NCBI GenBank assembly: GCA_029862045.1
Contig: JAOTYE010000002.1
Span: 1-64,000 of the forward strand
DNA length: 64,000 nucleotides
Source of the DNA: Gammaproteobacteria bacterium
Lineage (GTDB): Bacteria > Pseudomonadota > Gammaproteobacteria > Steroidobacterales > Woeseiaceae
Direction of reading: 5' to 3'
The translations under genes and the position numbers were made by a program. The notes below the pieces were generated by a model. It saw only the letters and a program-made list of their open reading frames with translations. It did not search any database and was not told the DNA's origin. The first letter of the stretch is position 1. Every line of letters begins with the position of its first letter. Shown here one piece after another: positions 51,854 to 61,554 of this stretch.

Positions 51854-53119
51854 ATGCAGGCAGATCAATCCTGGCTCGGCGATCAGGCGTTTGGCGAGGA
51901 CGCCGCCGCCCTCGTTACGGTGACCTATAAATCGTATCAGGATGCGCTGCAGTTCATGCAGTCGGCGCTGAGCGAAGAAAACGGCGTCGGTCTTTTGCAA
52001 GGACCCAAGTTATCCGGCAAGACGACGATGGTCCGGCGGCTGGTCGAGAAATTGCCCCGTGACACCGCCGTTGCGCTTGTTGACGGTACTCACATCAAGC
52101 CACGTGAACTGTTGTCCAGGATGCTGGCCCAATTCGGATATGACACTGGCCTCGAATCAAACGACGAGCTCGTTAAGATGACGCGCGTGTTTGCCATTCA
52201 GCAGACGCGCTCCAACCAACCGCCCGTCCTGATCGTCGACAATGTTGACCGCATGTACCCGAGTGCCCTGCACATTTTGAATACGCTCGCGGAGTTAACA
52301 GCGCAAGAGCGCTTCGCGATTCGCATCATTGTCACTGGCGGTGATGGGCTGAGCTCTCTGATCGAATCTCCTGGCATGGCAAGCCTTGCGAAACGCAGTG
52401 TCGATAGCTTTGTAATCAGCCCTTTGTCGCTCAGGGAAGCGTTGCTCTATTTGCACGCGCGCCTCGGGGCTTGCAGCGTGGGTAATGCCGACACTGTATT
52501 TCCGGTCGATGTCTGCGACCGCCTGTACCAACAGTCCGGCGGTTGGCCGGGTCTGATGAATCAGTTCGCGAAAGAGGCCATCGGGCGTGCGACCGATTTT
52601 CCGCTCAGGCTTGCCGACACCGCTCCACAGCAAGAGGCGGAGGAGGAACCAGCGGCGGACATTCCAGTGCTGGTCGATGACGAGGTCGGCGGCGCCTTGG
52701 CGCCGAGGCTCATCATTACGCGGGACGGCAACTCAGTTGCGGAATACACGATCAATGAGAAGAAGGCCCTGATCGGACGCTCCGATTTTGCTGATGTCGT
52801 CATCGACGACGATTTCGTGAGCAAGCTGCATATCGTACTTCTGTTGTTTTCGGACGCACTGGTCCTGCTGGACCTGAACAGTGCCAACGGCACCACTGTC
52901 AACTCGGTCAAAGTCAGGAATACGATACTCAAGGACGACGACATCATTTCACTCGGCCATCACCGGCTCAAAGTCAAAAACGCCCCTGCAATCAGTGAAG
53001 AGATGGCCACGCTCCTGAAATCACCTGATACGCTCAAGATGAAGAACCTGATCGATCAGCGGCAGCTCAAGGCGCGGCGACGCGCATTCATAGCGTCGCA
53101 AGGCAACCAGCAAGGCTGA
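51854..53119 (+). CDS. P-loop ATPase fused to an FHA domain, copy 1
   Basis: A 421-residue protein. Residues 20-250 are an ExeA/MshM-type AAA ATPase with Walker A GPKLSGKTT (50-58). Walker B is LIVDNVD, with Asn where the catalytic Glu normally is. A variable acidic linker (about 256-290) leads to an FHA domain (300-385) with LIGRSDFADVVI, SKLH and LNSANGTTVNS, which bind phosphothreonine in this fold. ExeA-type ATPases work in secretion or pilus assembly; this fusion suggests a phosphorylation-controlled switch. AAGGAG lies at ideal distance from an in-frame ATC 24 bases upstream of the ATG, so translation may start there. Paralogue at 62756. Confidence 0.88.
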   Translation: MQADQSWLGDQAFGEDAAALVTVTYKSYQDALQFMQSALSEENGVGLLQGPKLSGKTTMVRRLVEKLPRDTAVALVDGTHIKPRELLSRMLAQFGYDTGLESNDELVKMTRVFAIQQTRSNQPPVLIVDNVDRMYPSALHILNTLAELTAQERFAIRIIVTGGDGLSSLIESPGMASLAKRSVDSFVISPLSLREALLYLHARLGACSVGNADTVFPVDVCDRLYQQSGGWPGLMNQFAKEAIGRATDFPLRLADTAPQQEAEEEPAADIPVLVDDEVGGALAPRLIITRDGNSVAEYTINEKKALIGRSDFADVVIDDDFVSKLHIVLLLFSDALVLLDLNSANGTTVNSVKVRNTILKDDDIISLGHHRLKVKNAPAISEEMATLLKSPDTLKMKNLIDQRQLKARRRAFIASQGNQQG

Positions 53120-53153
53120 CCTACCGGCTCGCCGCCAGTATGCTATCGCATCG

Positions 53154-54200
53154 TCACTTGATCTGGGACTGTGCCCACTCGCCAACGAAAGTGAGGTAAT
53201 CGGGCGGGTACCCGCCGTGAAACAGTCCGCGCCAGGTTGCCAGGGGATGGCCAAGTTCGGGGTAGACGCGAACGTCGATGCTGCCGCGATACTCGCCCTT
53301 GAACGTCTCGAGAAACGCCACACTGTCTTGCGTCGGTATATTCACATCCACTCCGCCGAAAACGTATAGCAATGGAATGTCGATTTGCCGCATGTATCGT
53401 GCCGGATCATAGACTGCGTCGATCGCATAGCTGTGATAAAAATCGGCATCGTACTCTTTGGCTTTCGCGGGCAACACTTCGTCCGCCAGCGGTACCGTCT
53501 GCCGCAGGCGTTCAAGCTCGGCGTTGATGGCATCTCGCTCAGGACCTTCGGCGAACTCTGGATTCTGGCCCGCTGCGGCATAGAAACGCCAACGTCTTGC
53601 GCTGACCGCCAACAAAGGTTCGAGGTCCGAATCTGCGATGCCCGCATCGAGATATTCGTTACGAACCTCCCAAAGCACAGTGTCGATCCAGGGTAACGGC
53701 GGACCGACGCGGTTGATGATGAAAGCGACCTGACCGGTATCCGCCGCAACCTGCGCCGAATACCAGCCGCTCTCGCTGTTGGCCAGCAGACCGATTCGAC
53801 TGGTGTCGATATCGTTACGGCTTGCCAGGAACCGGACAGCTGCCGCGGCATCCGCCGCGAAGTCCTCAAATGTTGCCGTATCCAGATCGCCGCCGCTGTC
53901 GCCACTTCCGCGTTTGTCGAAGATCAGTATCGCGAATCCATGTCGCAGCATATTGCTTGCGTTGACACGATAGGCAGGACCGGACCGCGTTTCCGGACCG
54001 GAGCCTAACAACACCACGACAGCCGGAAACGGCCCATCGCCGTCGGGCTTTGCAAAGGTGCCAACAATGGGCACATCGCCGCTCGAAAAACTGACAGTCT
54101 CTGTCGATCCCCAGAAAACCAGGTGGCGGGCGACGTTGTAGGCGGCCAACACCAGCACCAAAGCCAGTACAGTGCCGAATAACTTGGCGAGCTTTGTCAT
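53154..54200 (-). CDS. Exported or anchored alpha/beta-hydrolase
   Basis: A 348-residue protein with an N-terminal hydrophobic anchor (LFGTVLALVLVLAAYNVA). The hydrolase has VVVLLGSGPETRSG, GFAILIFDKRGSGDSGG and the nucleophile elbow GLLANSESGWYSA, a G-x-S-x-G variant with Asn before Ser (NSES). The acid and base are in FGGVDVNIP and PELGHPLA. It resembles the S9-like/dienelactone group of esterases and acyl hydrolases. It is divergent from the TolC-like gene and convergent with the ATPase-FHA gene. Substrate unknown. Confidence 0.87.
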   Translation of the reverse strand: MTKLAKLFGTVLALVLVLAAYNVARHLVFWGSTETVSFSSGDVPIVGTFAKPDGDGPFPAVVVLLGSGPETRSGPAYRVNASNMLRHGFAILIFDKRGSGDSGGDLDTATFEDFAADAAAAVRFLASRNDIDTSRIGLLANSESGWYSAQVAADTGQVAFIINRVGPPLPWIDTVLWEVRNEYLDAGIADSDLEPLLAVSARRWRFYAAAGQNPEFAEGPERDAINAELERLRQTVPLADEVLPAKAKEYDADFYHSYAIDAVYDPARYMRQIDIPLLYVFGGVDVNIPTQDSVAFLETFKGEYRGSIDVRVYPELGHPLATWRGLFHGGYPPDYLTFVGEWAQSQIK

Positions 54201-54333
54201 CGACTATTCCTCTCGAACGTTGTGTGAGACGGTTTCTGACCGTCACGGCGCTTGCAGTATGCGTTATGCTTTGGTCCAATTCCCAGCTCGAAAGAGCGGG
54301 TAAGCCCGATTCGCAGGCAGCCCGGAGCATTGC

Positions 54334-56688
54334 ATGTCGTTGTCAGCAAGTACACCCGATCGACCTCTCAAGATCCTTGTCTCCATCGTCCTGATATTCC
54401 TGGCTGTGCCGGTAATGGCTCAGCAACGGGTGGTTGTAGCTGTCGTTGGCGATGGGCCATCGGATCGGCTGTCGCTGCAGCACCAAACCTACATTGACGA
54501 ATTGCTGGCGTTGACGGCGAGCGAATTCGACGTGCAGATTCGGCGCTTCTCCGGCGAATGGAGCAAAGAGTCCATTGTCGGGGCGATTGAGGAAGCTTAT
54601 GACGACCCCGACATTGATCTCGTGCTGGTCACCGGCTTCGTCGCGAATCAGCTTGCCGCGACCAGACGCGAGTTCTCAAAGCCGACGTTTCTGCCGATAA
54701 TTCTGGATACGGGCTTGCTTGCGGGCGTAGCGGGCATCAGGACATCCGGCATCACCAATCTCAACTATTTGAGTGCCTACGCAGACTTTGCCGACGATCT
54801 GGACACGCTCGCACGAATTGTTCCGTATCGAAAGCTCGCTATTTTTATCGACTCAGGCTTGTTGGCCGCGATCACCGAGCTTCGTGATGCCGCCACCGGC
54901 GTGAGCGAGGCAAGAGGTATCGAATTACTCGAGGTCACGCATGATGGAATCGACCATCACCTGATGAATCGGGTACCGGCAGAAACAGACGCGATTTTCG
55001 TCGCGGCGCTACCACGCATGCCGCCAGCTGATTACGATCGCCTCATCGAAGCCATCAACACCGCAGGCCTGCCCAGTTACAGCTTCGTCGGCGTATCGGA
55101 TGTGGAACGTGGTTTGCTCGTTACCAATTCCGAGCCGCGCGATGTCGATCGCCAGGCGCGGTTGAATGCACTCAACATGCAGGCCGTCATGCTGGGTGAG
55201 CGCGCCGAAGATCAACCGACCGCATCGGAAAGCAGGGAGCAACTGACGATTAACATGGCGACGGCCCGGCGCATTGGCTTGTCGCCGAGTTTTGATGTTC
55301 TGAACGATGCCGTCCTGTTAAATCAGGATGAGGACGCTCTTGGACAACAGTACGGAATCGTCGAAATCGCACGTCTGGCGCTGGATGAAAACCAGGATCT
55401 GCAGGCTGAGGGGTTCGGCGTGCAAGCGGGTCTTGAAGAGATCGCGCGCGCCAGGTCGAATTTGTTGCCGCAGGTCGGCGCATCGGCGGGCTATTCGCTG
55501 CGCAGAGATTCGCCTACAGTAGCGGCGGGCCTGTTCGCCGAACGATCCACAGATGCCGCGATTAACCTCGATCAGCTGATTTATTCCGACTCCGCAAGCG
55601 CAAATCTGAAAATCCAGAAGGAGCTGCAGAGGAGCCGTCTGGCCAGCTTGCAGGAATTCAAACTCGACGTCGTACAGGCAGCGACGACGTCGTATTACAC
55701 GGTATTGAATGCGCGCTCGCAGCTTGCCGTGCAGGAAAACAACCTCAAGATCACGCGGGCCAACCTTGAGCTGGCGGAAGACCGGGTCCGCCTGGGAACG
55801 TCGACACGCGCCGATGTCTATCGCTGGCAAGCCGAAGTTGCACGGGCACAAATTCTTGTCCTGAACGCACGGGCTGCATTGAACCAGTCGTGGGATACAT
55901 TGAACCGCATCCTCCACGGGGTGCAGGGCACCCGTTTTGCACTCAAAGAGGCGAGCTTCGACGAACCGTTCGTCATGAAGCGGGCGGAGATCGATCGACT
56001 GGTCAGGAGCCCCGCGGACTACGCACGATTTACCCGGTTTTACATTGACCGGGCGCTACGACAGGCTCCGGAACTTGAACAGCTGAATGCGCGCATCGCG
56101 GCCAAGCGCCGCGAGCTTACCAGCCAGCGGCGCGCATACTGGCTGCCCGATTTCACGGTCGGTGGCCGGTATACGAGTAATCTCAGTCAGTCCGGGCTTG
56201 GCGCCGGGCCACAGGCAGGTGAGGATCTCAATGACTGGAGTGTCGGCGTGCAGGCGACATTGCCACTGTTCTCGGGCGGCCTCAAAAAAGCCAATGTCTC
56301 GAGGGCCAGCTTCGAATTGCGGCAACTGGAATCATTGCGCGTTTCCACCGAAGAGAGAGTCGAGGAGCAGATTCGCAATCAGCTGCATGCCGCACAAGCT
56401 GCCTACGCACAAATCGATCTTACGGCCACTGCCGCCGAGGCGTCAGGAAAGAACCTCGATCTTGTGAGTGATGCCTATGCGCGGGGCACGGTGACGGTCA
56501 TTGAGTTGCTTGATGCGCAGGATACGGCTCTCGCGGCATCGGCCGCTGCCGCGGACTCCCTGTATAACTTCCTCATCACGATAATGGCGGTACAACGAGC
56601 CATAGGCGGGTATGACTTCCTTTTGACACCGGAAGCAAGAGACGCCTTGGCGGCCGAAATGCGCATGACACTGACGGGAACAGAATGA
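54334..56688 (+). CDS. TolC-family outer-membrane factor with N-terminal periplasmic-binding-like domain
   Basis: This is a 784-residue protein, far longer than the about 450-500 of TolC-like proteins. The signal peptide ends VPVMA. Residues about 25-310 have the alternating pattern of ABC substrate-binding (TrpX/peripla_BP-like) proteins: VVVAVVGDGPS, DIDLVLVTGFVANQLAATRREF, FLPIILDTGLL, KLAIFIDSGLL and AIFVAALPRM. From about 345 onward it is TolC-like, with the long coiled-coil hairpins (LALDENQDLQAEGFGVQAGL, VQAATTSYYTVLNARSQLAVQENNLKITRANLELAEDRVRLG, quoted to mark residues about 435-475) and LLDAQDTALAA. It starts the RND operon and overlaps the next gene by ATGA. Confidence 0.88.
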   Translation: MSLSASTPDRPLKILVSIVLIFLAVPVMAQQRVVVAVVGDGPSDRLSLQHQTYIDELLALTASEFDVQIRRFSGEWSKESIVGAIEEAYDDPDIDLVLVTGFVANQLAATRREFSKPTFLPIILDTGLLAGVAGIRTSGITNLNYLSAYADFADDLDTLARIVPYRKLAIFIDSGLLAAITELRDAATGVSEARGIELLEVTHDGIDHHLMNRVPAETDAIFVAALPRMPPADYDRLIEAINTAGLPSYSFVGVSDVERGLLVTNSEPRDVDRQARLNALNMQAVMLGERAEDQPTASESREQLTINMATARRIGLSPSFDVLNDAVLLNQDEDALGQQYGIVEIARLALDENQDLQAEGFGVQAGLEEIARARSNLLPQVGASAGYSLRRDSPTVAAGLFAERSTDAAINLDQLIYSDSASANLKIQKELQRSRLASLQEFKLDVVQAATTSYYTVLNARSQLAVQENNLKITRANLELAEDRVRLGTSTRADVYRWQAEVARAQILVLNARAALNQSWDTLNRILHGVQGTRFALKEASFDEPFVMKRAEIDRLVRSPADYARFTRFYIDRALRQAPELEQLNARIAAKRRELTSQRRAYWLPDFTVGGRYTSNLSQSGLGAGPQAGEDLNDWSVGVQATLPLFSGGLKKANVSRASFELRQLESLRVSTEERVEEQIRNQLHAAQAAYAQIDLTATAAEASGKNLDLVSDAYARGTVTVIELLDAQDTALAASAAAADSLYNFLITIMAVQRAIGGYDFLLTPEARDALAAEMRMTLTGTE

Positions 56689-57779
56689 TGAAATCCAGCG
56701 TTTGCACTTTGCTTGCCGTAACCCTTGCATTGGGTGCATGTGGCAAATCCGACGACACTGTCGAAGAGATGTTGCGACCGGTTCGCTACGTGATGGTGAG
56801 CGACGCGAGCGTCTTCCGTGACCGGAGTTTCTCCGGTACATCGAAGTCCAGCAGGGAATCGCGCCTGAGCTTCAAGGTGTCAGGGACCATCATCAACGCG
56901 CCCGTACAAATCGGTCAGCGCCTGAATGCCGGCGACCTGATTGCCGAAATTGATTCGGCTAGCTACGTGCTGCAGGCGCAGCAGGCACAGGCATCCCTGG
57001 TCGAAGCGCAGGCCAATGACCGCAGGGCCGCTGCGAACTACGAGCGAACCAAAGGGCTTTACGCGAATGACAACGCGTCACTGAACGATCTGGAATCGGC
57101 TCGGGCGCAGGCGGAGTCGGCAAGTGCGGTCGTTCGTGCCGCAAGCAAAGCGCTCGAAATTGCGCGGCTCAACGTGTCTTACACGAGACTGACGGCCGAT
57201 ACCGATTGCTCGATCGCATCGCTCGATATTGAAGTCAATGAAAATGTAGCCTCGGGCCAACAAGTGGCGGCCGTTAGCTGCGGCGACGCGTTCGAGGTCA
57301 ACCTGGACCTGCCTGAGAGCCTGATTGGCAGCGTCAACGAGAGGACACCCGTTAGTGTGCGCTTCGGTGCCATTCCCGACCAGGTCTTCCGCGGAGTCAT
57401 CTCCGAGATTGCGGTCGCGTCAGCCGCAGGTTCGGCCGCGTTCCCGGTCGTGATCAAGATTACCGGGAGCCATCCGTCGCTGCGCTCCGGCCTTGCCGCC
57501 GACGTAACGTTTCAGTTCGATTCGGCCGCCGATAAAGGTCGTGTTGTACTTCCAGTCACCGCAGTCATACACGACCCTAGTGGGACATTCGTTTTTATTG
57601 CCGCTCCCGCTGAAGTCGCCGGTGAGGCAGTCGTGAGCCGCCGAACCGTAACCCTGGGCGAGCTGTCGCAGTTGGGTATCGAGATCGTCGACGGATTAGA
57701 GGTCGGCGATCGGGTCGTTACCGCAGGCATATCGGTGATCCGCGATGGTCAGCGTGTGCTGCTTCCGCCTGCAGAATAG
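56685..57779 (+). CDS. RND efflux membrane-fusion (adaptor) lipoprotein
   Basis: A 364-residue adaptor. A lipobox signal is present (LLAVTLALGAC). The lipoyl half-domain is at VSGTIINAPVQIGQRLNAGD, the alpha-hairpin (about 90-160) is Ala/Gln-rich, and the second lipoyl part is SLDIEVNENVASGQQVA. A beta-barrel and a membrane-proximal domain follow to residue 364. It joins the TolC-like protein and the RND pump of the same operon. Its ATG overlaps the preceding stop, and the pump gene starts 14 bases downstream. Confidence 0.93.
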   Translation: MMKSSVCTLLAVTLALGACGKSDDTVEEMLRPVRYVMVSDASVFRDRSFSGTSKSSRESRLSFKVSGTIINAPVQIGQRLNAGDLIAEIDSASYVLQAQQAQASLVEAQANDRRAAANYERTKGLYANDNASLNDLESARAQAESASAVVRAASKALEIARLNVSYTRLTADTDCSIASLDIEVNENVASGQQVAAVSCGDAFEVNLDLPESLIGSVNERTPVSVRFGAIPDQVFRGVISEIAVASAAGSAAFPVVIKITGSHPSLRSGLAADVTFQFDSAADKGRVVLPVTAVIHDPSGTFVFIAAPAEVAGEAVVSRRTVTLGELSQLGIEIVDGLEVGDRVVTAGISVIRDGQRVLLPPAE

Positions 57780-57793
57780 AGGCGACACGCCCC

Positions 57794-60700
57794 GTGAATC
57801 TTACCGCTGCAGCCATTGATAAGAATCGCGTCACGCTGACGATCGTTGTGTTGGTTGTGCTCGCGGGCGCCTTCGCGCTCCAGAGTCTTCCCAAAGCGCA
57901 GGACCCGGGATTCGTCGTTCGCACTGCGGTGATCACGACTCGTTTCCCCGGGGCGAGTCCCGAACGCGTGGAGCTGCTGGTAACGGACAAGATCGAGAAG
58001 AAGATTCAGGAAATGCCGGAGATCGACTCGATTACGAGTGAGTCGCGAACAGGAATTTCGTTGATCTATGCGAACTTCAAAGAAAGCTACAAGGTTATGC
58101 GGCCGATCTTTGACGACCTTCGCCGTAAGGTGGACGCAATTACGCCGGACCTTCCGCAGGGCACAGGGATACCAGAAGTCAATGATGAGTTCGGCGATGT
58201 GTTCGGCAGCGTGTACACGCTGTCGGGCGATGGTTTCTCTTATGCGGAACTGAAAACGGTTGCAGACGAGCTGCGCGATGAGCTGCTCAAAGAGCCGGAC
58301 ATCGCCAAGGTATCAATTCACGGCGAGCAGCAGGAAGTCATCTTTGTCGAGTACAACAACGCGCGACTCGCGGAGCTTGGACTGTCGCCGCAGCAGCTCT
58401 CTGCATCGCTTGCCAGCGTCAATATCCTGTCATCCGGCGGGGATATCATCAGCGGGCGTGAGAGAATCACGCTCGAGCCTTCAGGTAACTTTGAGTCTGT
58501 CGAGGATCTGCAGCGAACGGTTATCCAGCTGCCCGGTGGGGCGCTCGTTTATCTCGAAGACATTGTCGATGTTTACCGTGGCTACAAAGACCCGCCGAGA
58601 AGCGTCAGTCGCGTCAACGGCGAGCCGACGCTTGCCATAGCCGTTTCGATGCGCGATGGGGGTGACATTCTCAAGCTCGGCGAACGACTCGATATCCTGA
58701 TGCCTGAGTTGGTGTCCCGATATCCCTGGGGCATCAAGATTGACAAGGTATGGTTTCAGGCCGACCTGGTGGATAACGTCGTACGGACGTTTACTTCGAG
58801 CCTGGTGCAGGCGATCGTCATTGTCATTCTGGTTATGATCGCGTTCCTGGGTCTGCGCACCGGCCTCGTCGTCGGTTCGCTCATTCCGACAACCATTGTC
58901 GCGTCATTCTTTGCGATGCAGCTTTTCGATATCACGATCAACCAGATATCGCTGACTGCATTGATTATTTCGCTCGGACTTCTCGTCGATAACGCGATCG
59001 TCATTGTCGAGTCGATTCTCGTGAGGCGCGAGCGCGGCGAGGATGCCATCACGGCTGCGATCGAGTCCGGCAAAGAACTCAAGATGCCATTGCTGGTATC
59101 GTCGTTGACGACGGCTGCCGCATTTATGCCAATCGCGATGGCCAAGTCGGCCGTTGGCGAGTACACGGCCGATATCTTCTACGTCGTTGGCATCGCACTG
59201 CTATCGTCGTGGTTACTGGCGATGACGTTTGTACCTATGGTGACGACCGTTGCGCTGAAGATTAAGCCGACAAGGAAAGAAGGCGATGAAGTATTCGCAG
59301 GTCGCTGGTATGCGTTGTATCGCAACCTGTTGACGCTATCGCTGCGTTGCCGGTACCGCTTCCTCGCCGTGATAATCGGGCTGTTCATGCTTGCCGTCGT
59401 TGGCATGGGTTTGGTTCGTCAGGAATTCATCGCGCCATCGGAGGACCCGGTGTTCTCGGCCAAGTTGGAGCTGCCGTTGGGCACATCGATCGAGACCAGC
59501 CAGGAGATCATCGCGCAGGTCGATCAGTTCATTGCAGAAACCTATTTCACGCCTGCGAAGGGCGAGCCGCTCATACGTAACTGGCTCACGTTCATCGGCG
59601 AAGGTGGGCCGCGGTTTCAGCTGAGCCTCAATCCGCCCAATCCGAATCCGGCGAACTCATTTGTTATCACCAACACGCTTGACGGCAAAGACGTTGTCGA
59701 CGTCATTGCCGGGATCGAAAGCTATGTGCGCGAGAACCATCCCGATCTTGCTGCGCAGGTCAAGCGGCTCGACAATGGCCCGCCAGTAGACTATCCAATT
59801 ATCGTGCGGATCGCCGGCAACGATTTCGATGCTTTGTATTCGATCGCGGACCAGGTCATTGGATTCCTTTACAGCATTCCACAGGTATCGGACGCACGAA
59901 ATTCCTGGGGATTGCAGACGAAAAAGCTGTCGGTTGATGTGGACCAGGAGCTTGCGCGCCGTTCGGGCGTCACCAGTGAGGACGTTGCGTATTCGTTGCA
60001 AGCGGGACTGACCGGCATCGATCTGACGCAATACCGGGAGGGCGACGAGCTCATACCCGTTACGTTGCGGACGATCGCAGCCGACCGGCAGGACTTCAGC
60101 AAACTCGATGGCCTGACCGTCTATTCTCAGGGCACCGGTGCCAATGTGCCGCTCAAGCAGGTTGCGAATGTCACCTTGACGTTCGAGCCCGGCATCATCG
60201 AGCGCCGTGACCGCGATCGGACCTTGTCGCTCAACGTGCAGCTGCGTCCGGAGGCGACGGCCGCAGAGGTTGTCGATCTGTTGGTGCCCTGGCTGGAGAC
60301 GGCGGCCAAGAGCTGGCCGGCCGGTCATGACTTTGAAATTGGTGGTGAGACGGAAGAGTCCGGTGATGCCAATGCGTCGATTGCTGCAGAGTTGCCCATA
60401 GCTGGAATGCTCATCCTGTTGCTGCTGGTTTATCAGTTCAATTCGCTGCGCAAGCCCGCGATCATCGTCGCGACCATTCCTCTCGGATTGGTCGGCGTCA
60501 CCTTTGGCTTGCTCGCTGCCAATTCCTCGTTCGGCTTCTTCACGATTCTTGGCCTGATTTCGCTATCCGGAATCATCATCAACAACGCAATTGTGTTACT
60601 CGACCGAATAGCGATCGAGATTCGCGACTTTGGCCGCAGTCAGGCCGACGCGATCATGACCGCCTGTCAGCAGAGGATGCGGCCCATTCTTCTAACGACT

Positions 60701-60886
60701 GCGACAACCGTTCTCGGCATGACACCTCTGTTGTGGGGCGGCACCGCCATGTTCAAGCCCATGGCTATTACGATTATCTTCGGCCTGGCGTTTGCCACCG
60801 GGCTCACGCTGTTGGTTGTGCCGGTGCTTTACTCGATGTTCTTCCGCGTTTCGTTTGTGGGGACAGGGCAGGTATGGAGTCGTTGA
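57794..60886 (+). CDS. RND efflux pump (HAE1/AcrB-like inner-membrane transporter)
   Basis: A 1030-residue RND transporter with the usual 12 membrane helices in two halves. GTG 57794 is the start. NLTAAAIDKNRVTLTI is the first amphipathic helix, and EFGDVFGSVYTLSG lies in the first porter domain. The helix 4 motif includes LGLLVDNAIVIVES, with the proton-relay Asp. LLVSSLTTAAAFMPIAMA, GLISLSGIIINNAIVLLDRI and a final MILLTTATTVLGMTP-like segment mark the second half. It is a proton-driven exporter. The binding-domain/TolC partner suggests that the system may sense or capture its substrate in the periplasm. End of the operon. Confidence 0.94.
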   Translation: MNLTAAAIDKNRVTLTIVVLVVLAGAFALQSLPKAQDPGFVVRTAVITTRFPGASPERVELLVTDKIEKKIQEMPEIDSITSESRTGISLIYANFKESYKVMRPIFDDLRRKVDAITPDLPQGTGIPEVNDEFGDVFGSVYTLSGDGFSYAELKTVADELRDELLKEPDIAKVSIHGEQQEVIFVEYNNARLAELGLSPQQLSASLASVNILSSGGDIISGRERITLEPSGNFESVEDLQRTVIQLPGGALVYLEDIVDVYRGYKDPPRSVSRVNGEPTLAIAVSMRDGGDILKLGERLDILMPELVSRYPWGIKIDKVWFQADLVDNVVRTFTSSLVQAIVIVILVMIAFLGLRTGLVVGSLIPTTIVASFFAMQLFDITINQISLTALIISLGLLVDNAIVIVESILVRRERGEDAITAAIESGKELKMPLLVSSLTTAAAFMPIAMAKSAVGEYTADIFYVVGIALLSSWLLAMTFVPMVTTVALKIKPTRKEGDEVFAGRWYALYRNLLTLSLRCRYRFLAVIIGLFMLAVVGMGLVRQEFIAPSEDPVFSAKLELPLGTSIETSQEIIAQVDQFIAETYFTPAKGEPLIRNWLTFIGEGGPRFQLSLNPPNPNPANSFVITNTLDGKDVVDVIAGIESYVRENHPDLAAQVKRLDNGPPVDYPIIVRIAGNDFDALYSIADQVIGFLYSIPQVSDARNSWGLQTKKLSVDVDQELARRSGVTSEDVAYSLQAGLTGIDLTQYREGDELIPVTLRTIAADRQDFSKLDGLTVYSQGTGANVPLKQVANVTLTFEPGIIERRDRDRTLSLNVQLRPEATAAEVVDLLVPWLETAAKSWPAGHDFEIGGETEESGDANASIAAELPIAGMLILLLLVYQFNSLRKPAIIVATIPLGLVGVTFGLLAANSSFGFFTILGLISLSGIIINNAIVLLDRIAIEIRDFGRSQADAIMTACQQRMRPILLTTATTVLGMTPLLWGGTAMFKPMAITIIFGLAFATGLTLLVVPVLYSMFFRVSFVGTGQVWSR

Positions 60887-60902
60887 CGAGGCGGGATTAC
60901 GG

Positions 60903-61448
60903 CTAGTCGGCCCCTGAGCGCGGACCAAAGTTCACCTTGAACTGGAGAAACAGGATGCCGCTCATGGACTCGTCCGTCATCTGCGTGTCGTAGAATTTTT
61001 CCACAGCTTGCCTGGGCAGGTAGGTGAGGTTGATCCCCGCGTACTGATTGCCGACAGTCAGGCTCGGCACGATGCCTGGAAACGGTTTGTTGTCGTTGAC
61101 GTCTTTGCGCGTCATGAGAAAGGCGTTGATGCCTGCATCCACGTAGAAGCCGCGCAGGCGATCGGTTGCAAACAGGTTTCTGTGCAGACCGCCGCCGGCC
61201 ATGTACGACATGTCATCGCTGCTGTCACGAAAACCGTTGGCCATGAGCCGGGACTTCCAGCGTGACTGGCTGGCGAACTCGTATTCAAGGCCGAGGCCGT
61301 AGTTATCCTCGTTCCAGTCTTCGCTCGCGCCCAGGTGAAAAGACTTGCCGTTGATTACGGCGCTGAGTTCACCGGCCATACTTGACGAGATGGGCAGGGC
61401 AAAACACAGAATGAGGAGCGCAAATCTCGCGGCAGCTAAGGTTTTCAT
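60903..61448 (-). CDS. Outer-membrane beta-barrel protein of unknown function
   Basis: A 181-residue exported protein with a signal peptide ending SSSMA. The pattern NEDNYGLGLEYEFASQSRWKSRLMANGF, followed by SYMAGGGLHRNLF and FYVDAGINAFLM, is an eight-stranded small barrel. It is comparable to PagP-like or similar outer-membrane proteins, but I cannot assign an enzyme. It is convergent with the RND operon. AT-rich sequence lies upstream of its start. Confidence 0.78.
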   Translation of the reverse strand: MKTLAAARFALLILCFALPISSSMAGELSAVINGKSFHLGASEDWNEDNYGLGLEYEFASQSRWKSRLMANGFRDSSDDMSYMAGGGLHRNLFATDRLRGFYVDAGINAFLMTRKDVNDNKPFPGIVPSLTVGNQYAGINLTYLPRQAVEKFYDTQMTDESMSGILFLQFKVNFGPRSGAD

Positions 61449-61488
61449 GCACTAACAAAATGCAAGGTGCATGCCAGAAAATAAACTA

Positions 61489-61513
61489 TTATAAAATCAG
61501 TAAGTTATAAAAT
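61489..61513. repeat. Direct repeat in AT-rich region upstream of the barrel gene
   Basis: TTATAAAAT occurs twice, at 61489-61497 and 61505-61513 (16 bases start to start, about 1.5 helical turns). It lies 41 bases upstream of the start of the leftward barrel gene. It could be a promoter element or regulator site. Confidence 0.4.
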
Positions 61514-61554
61514 TAAACTCAACAGATTGTAAAGAAGGCCGACGATCGTAACAG

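Noticed and set aside
61441-61475. TGCAAGGTGCATGCC as a possible hairpin or operator
   Set aside because: The arms pair over only a few bases, and similar short matches are expected by chance.
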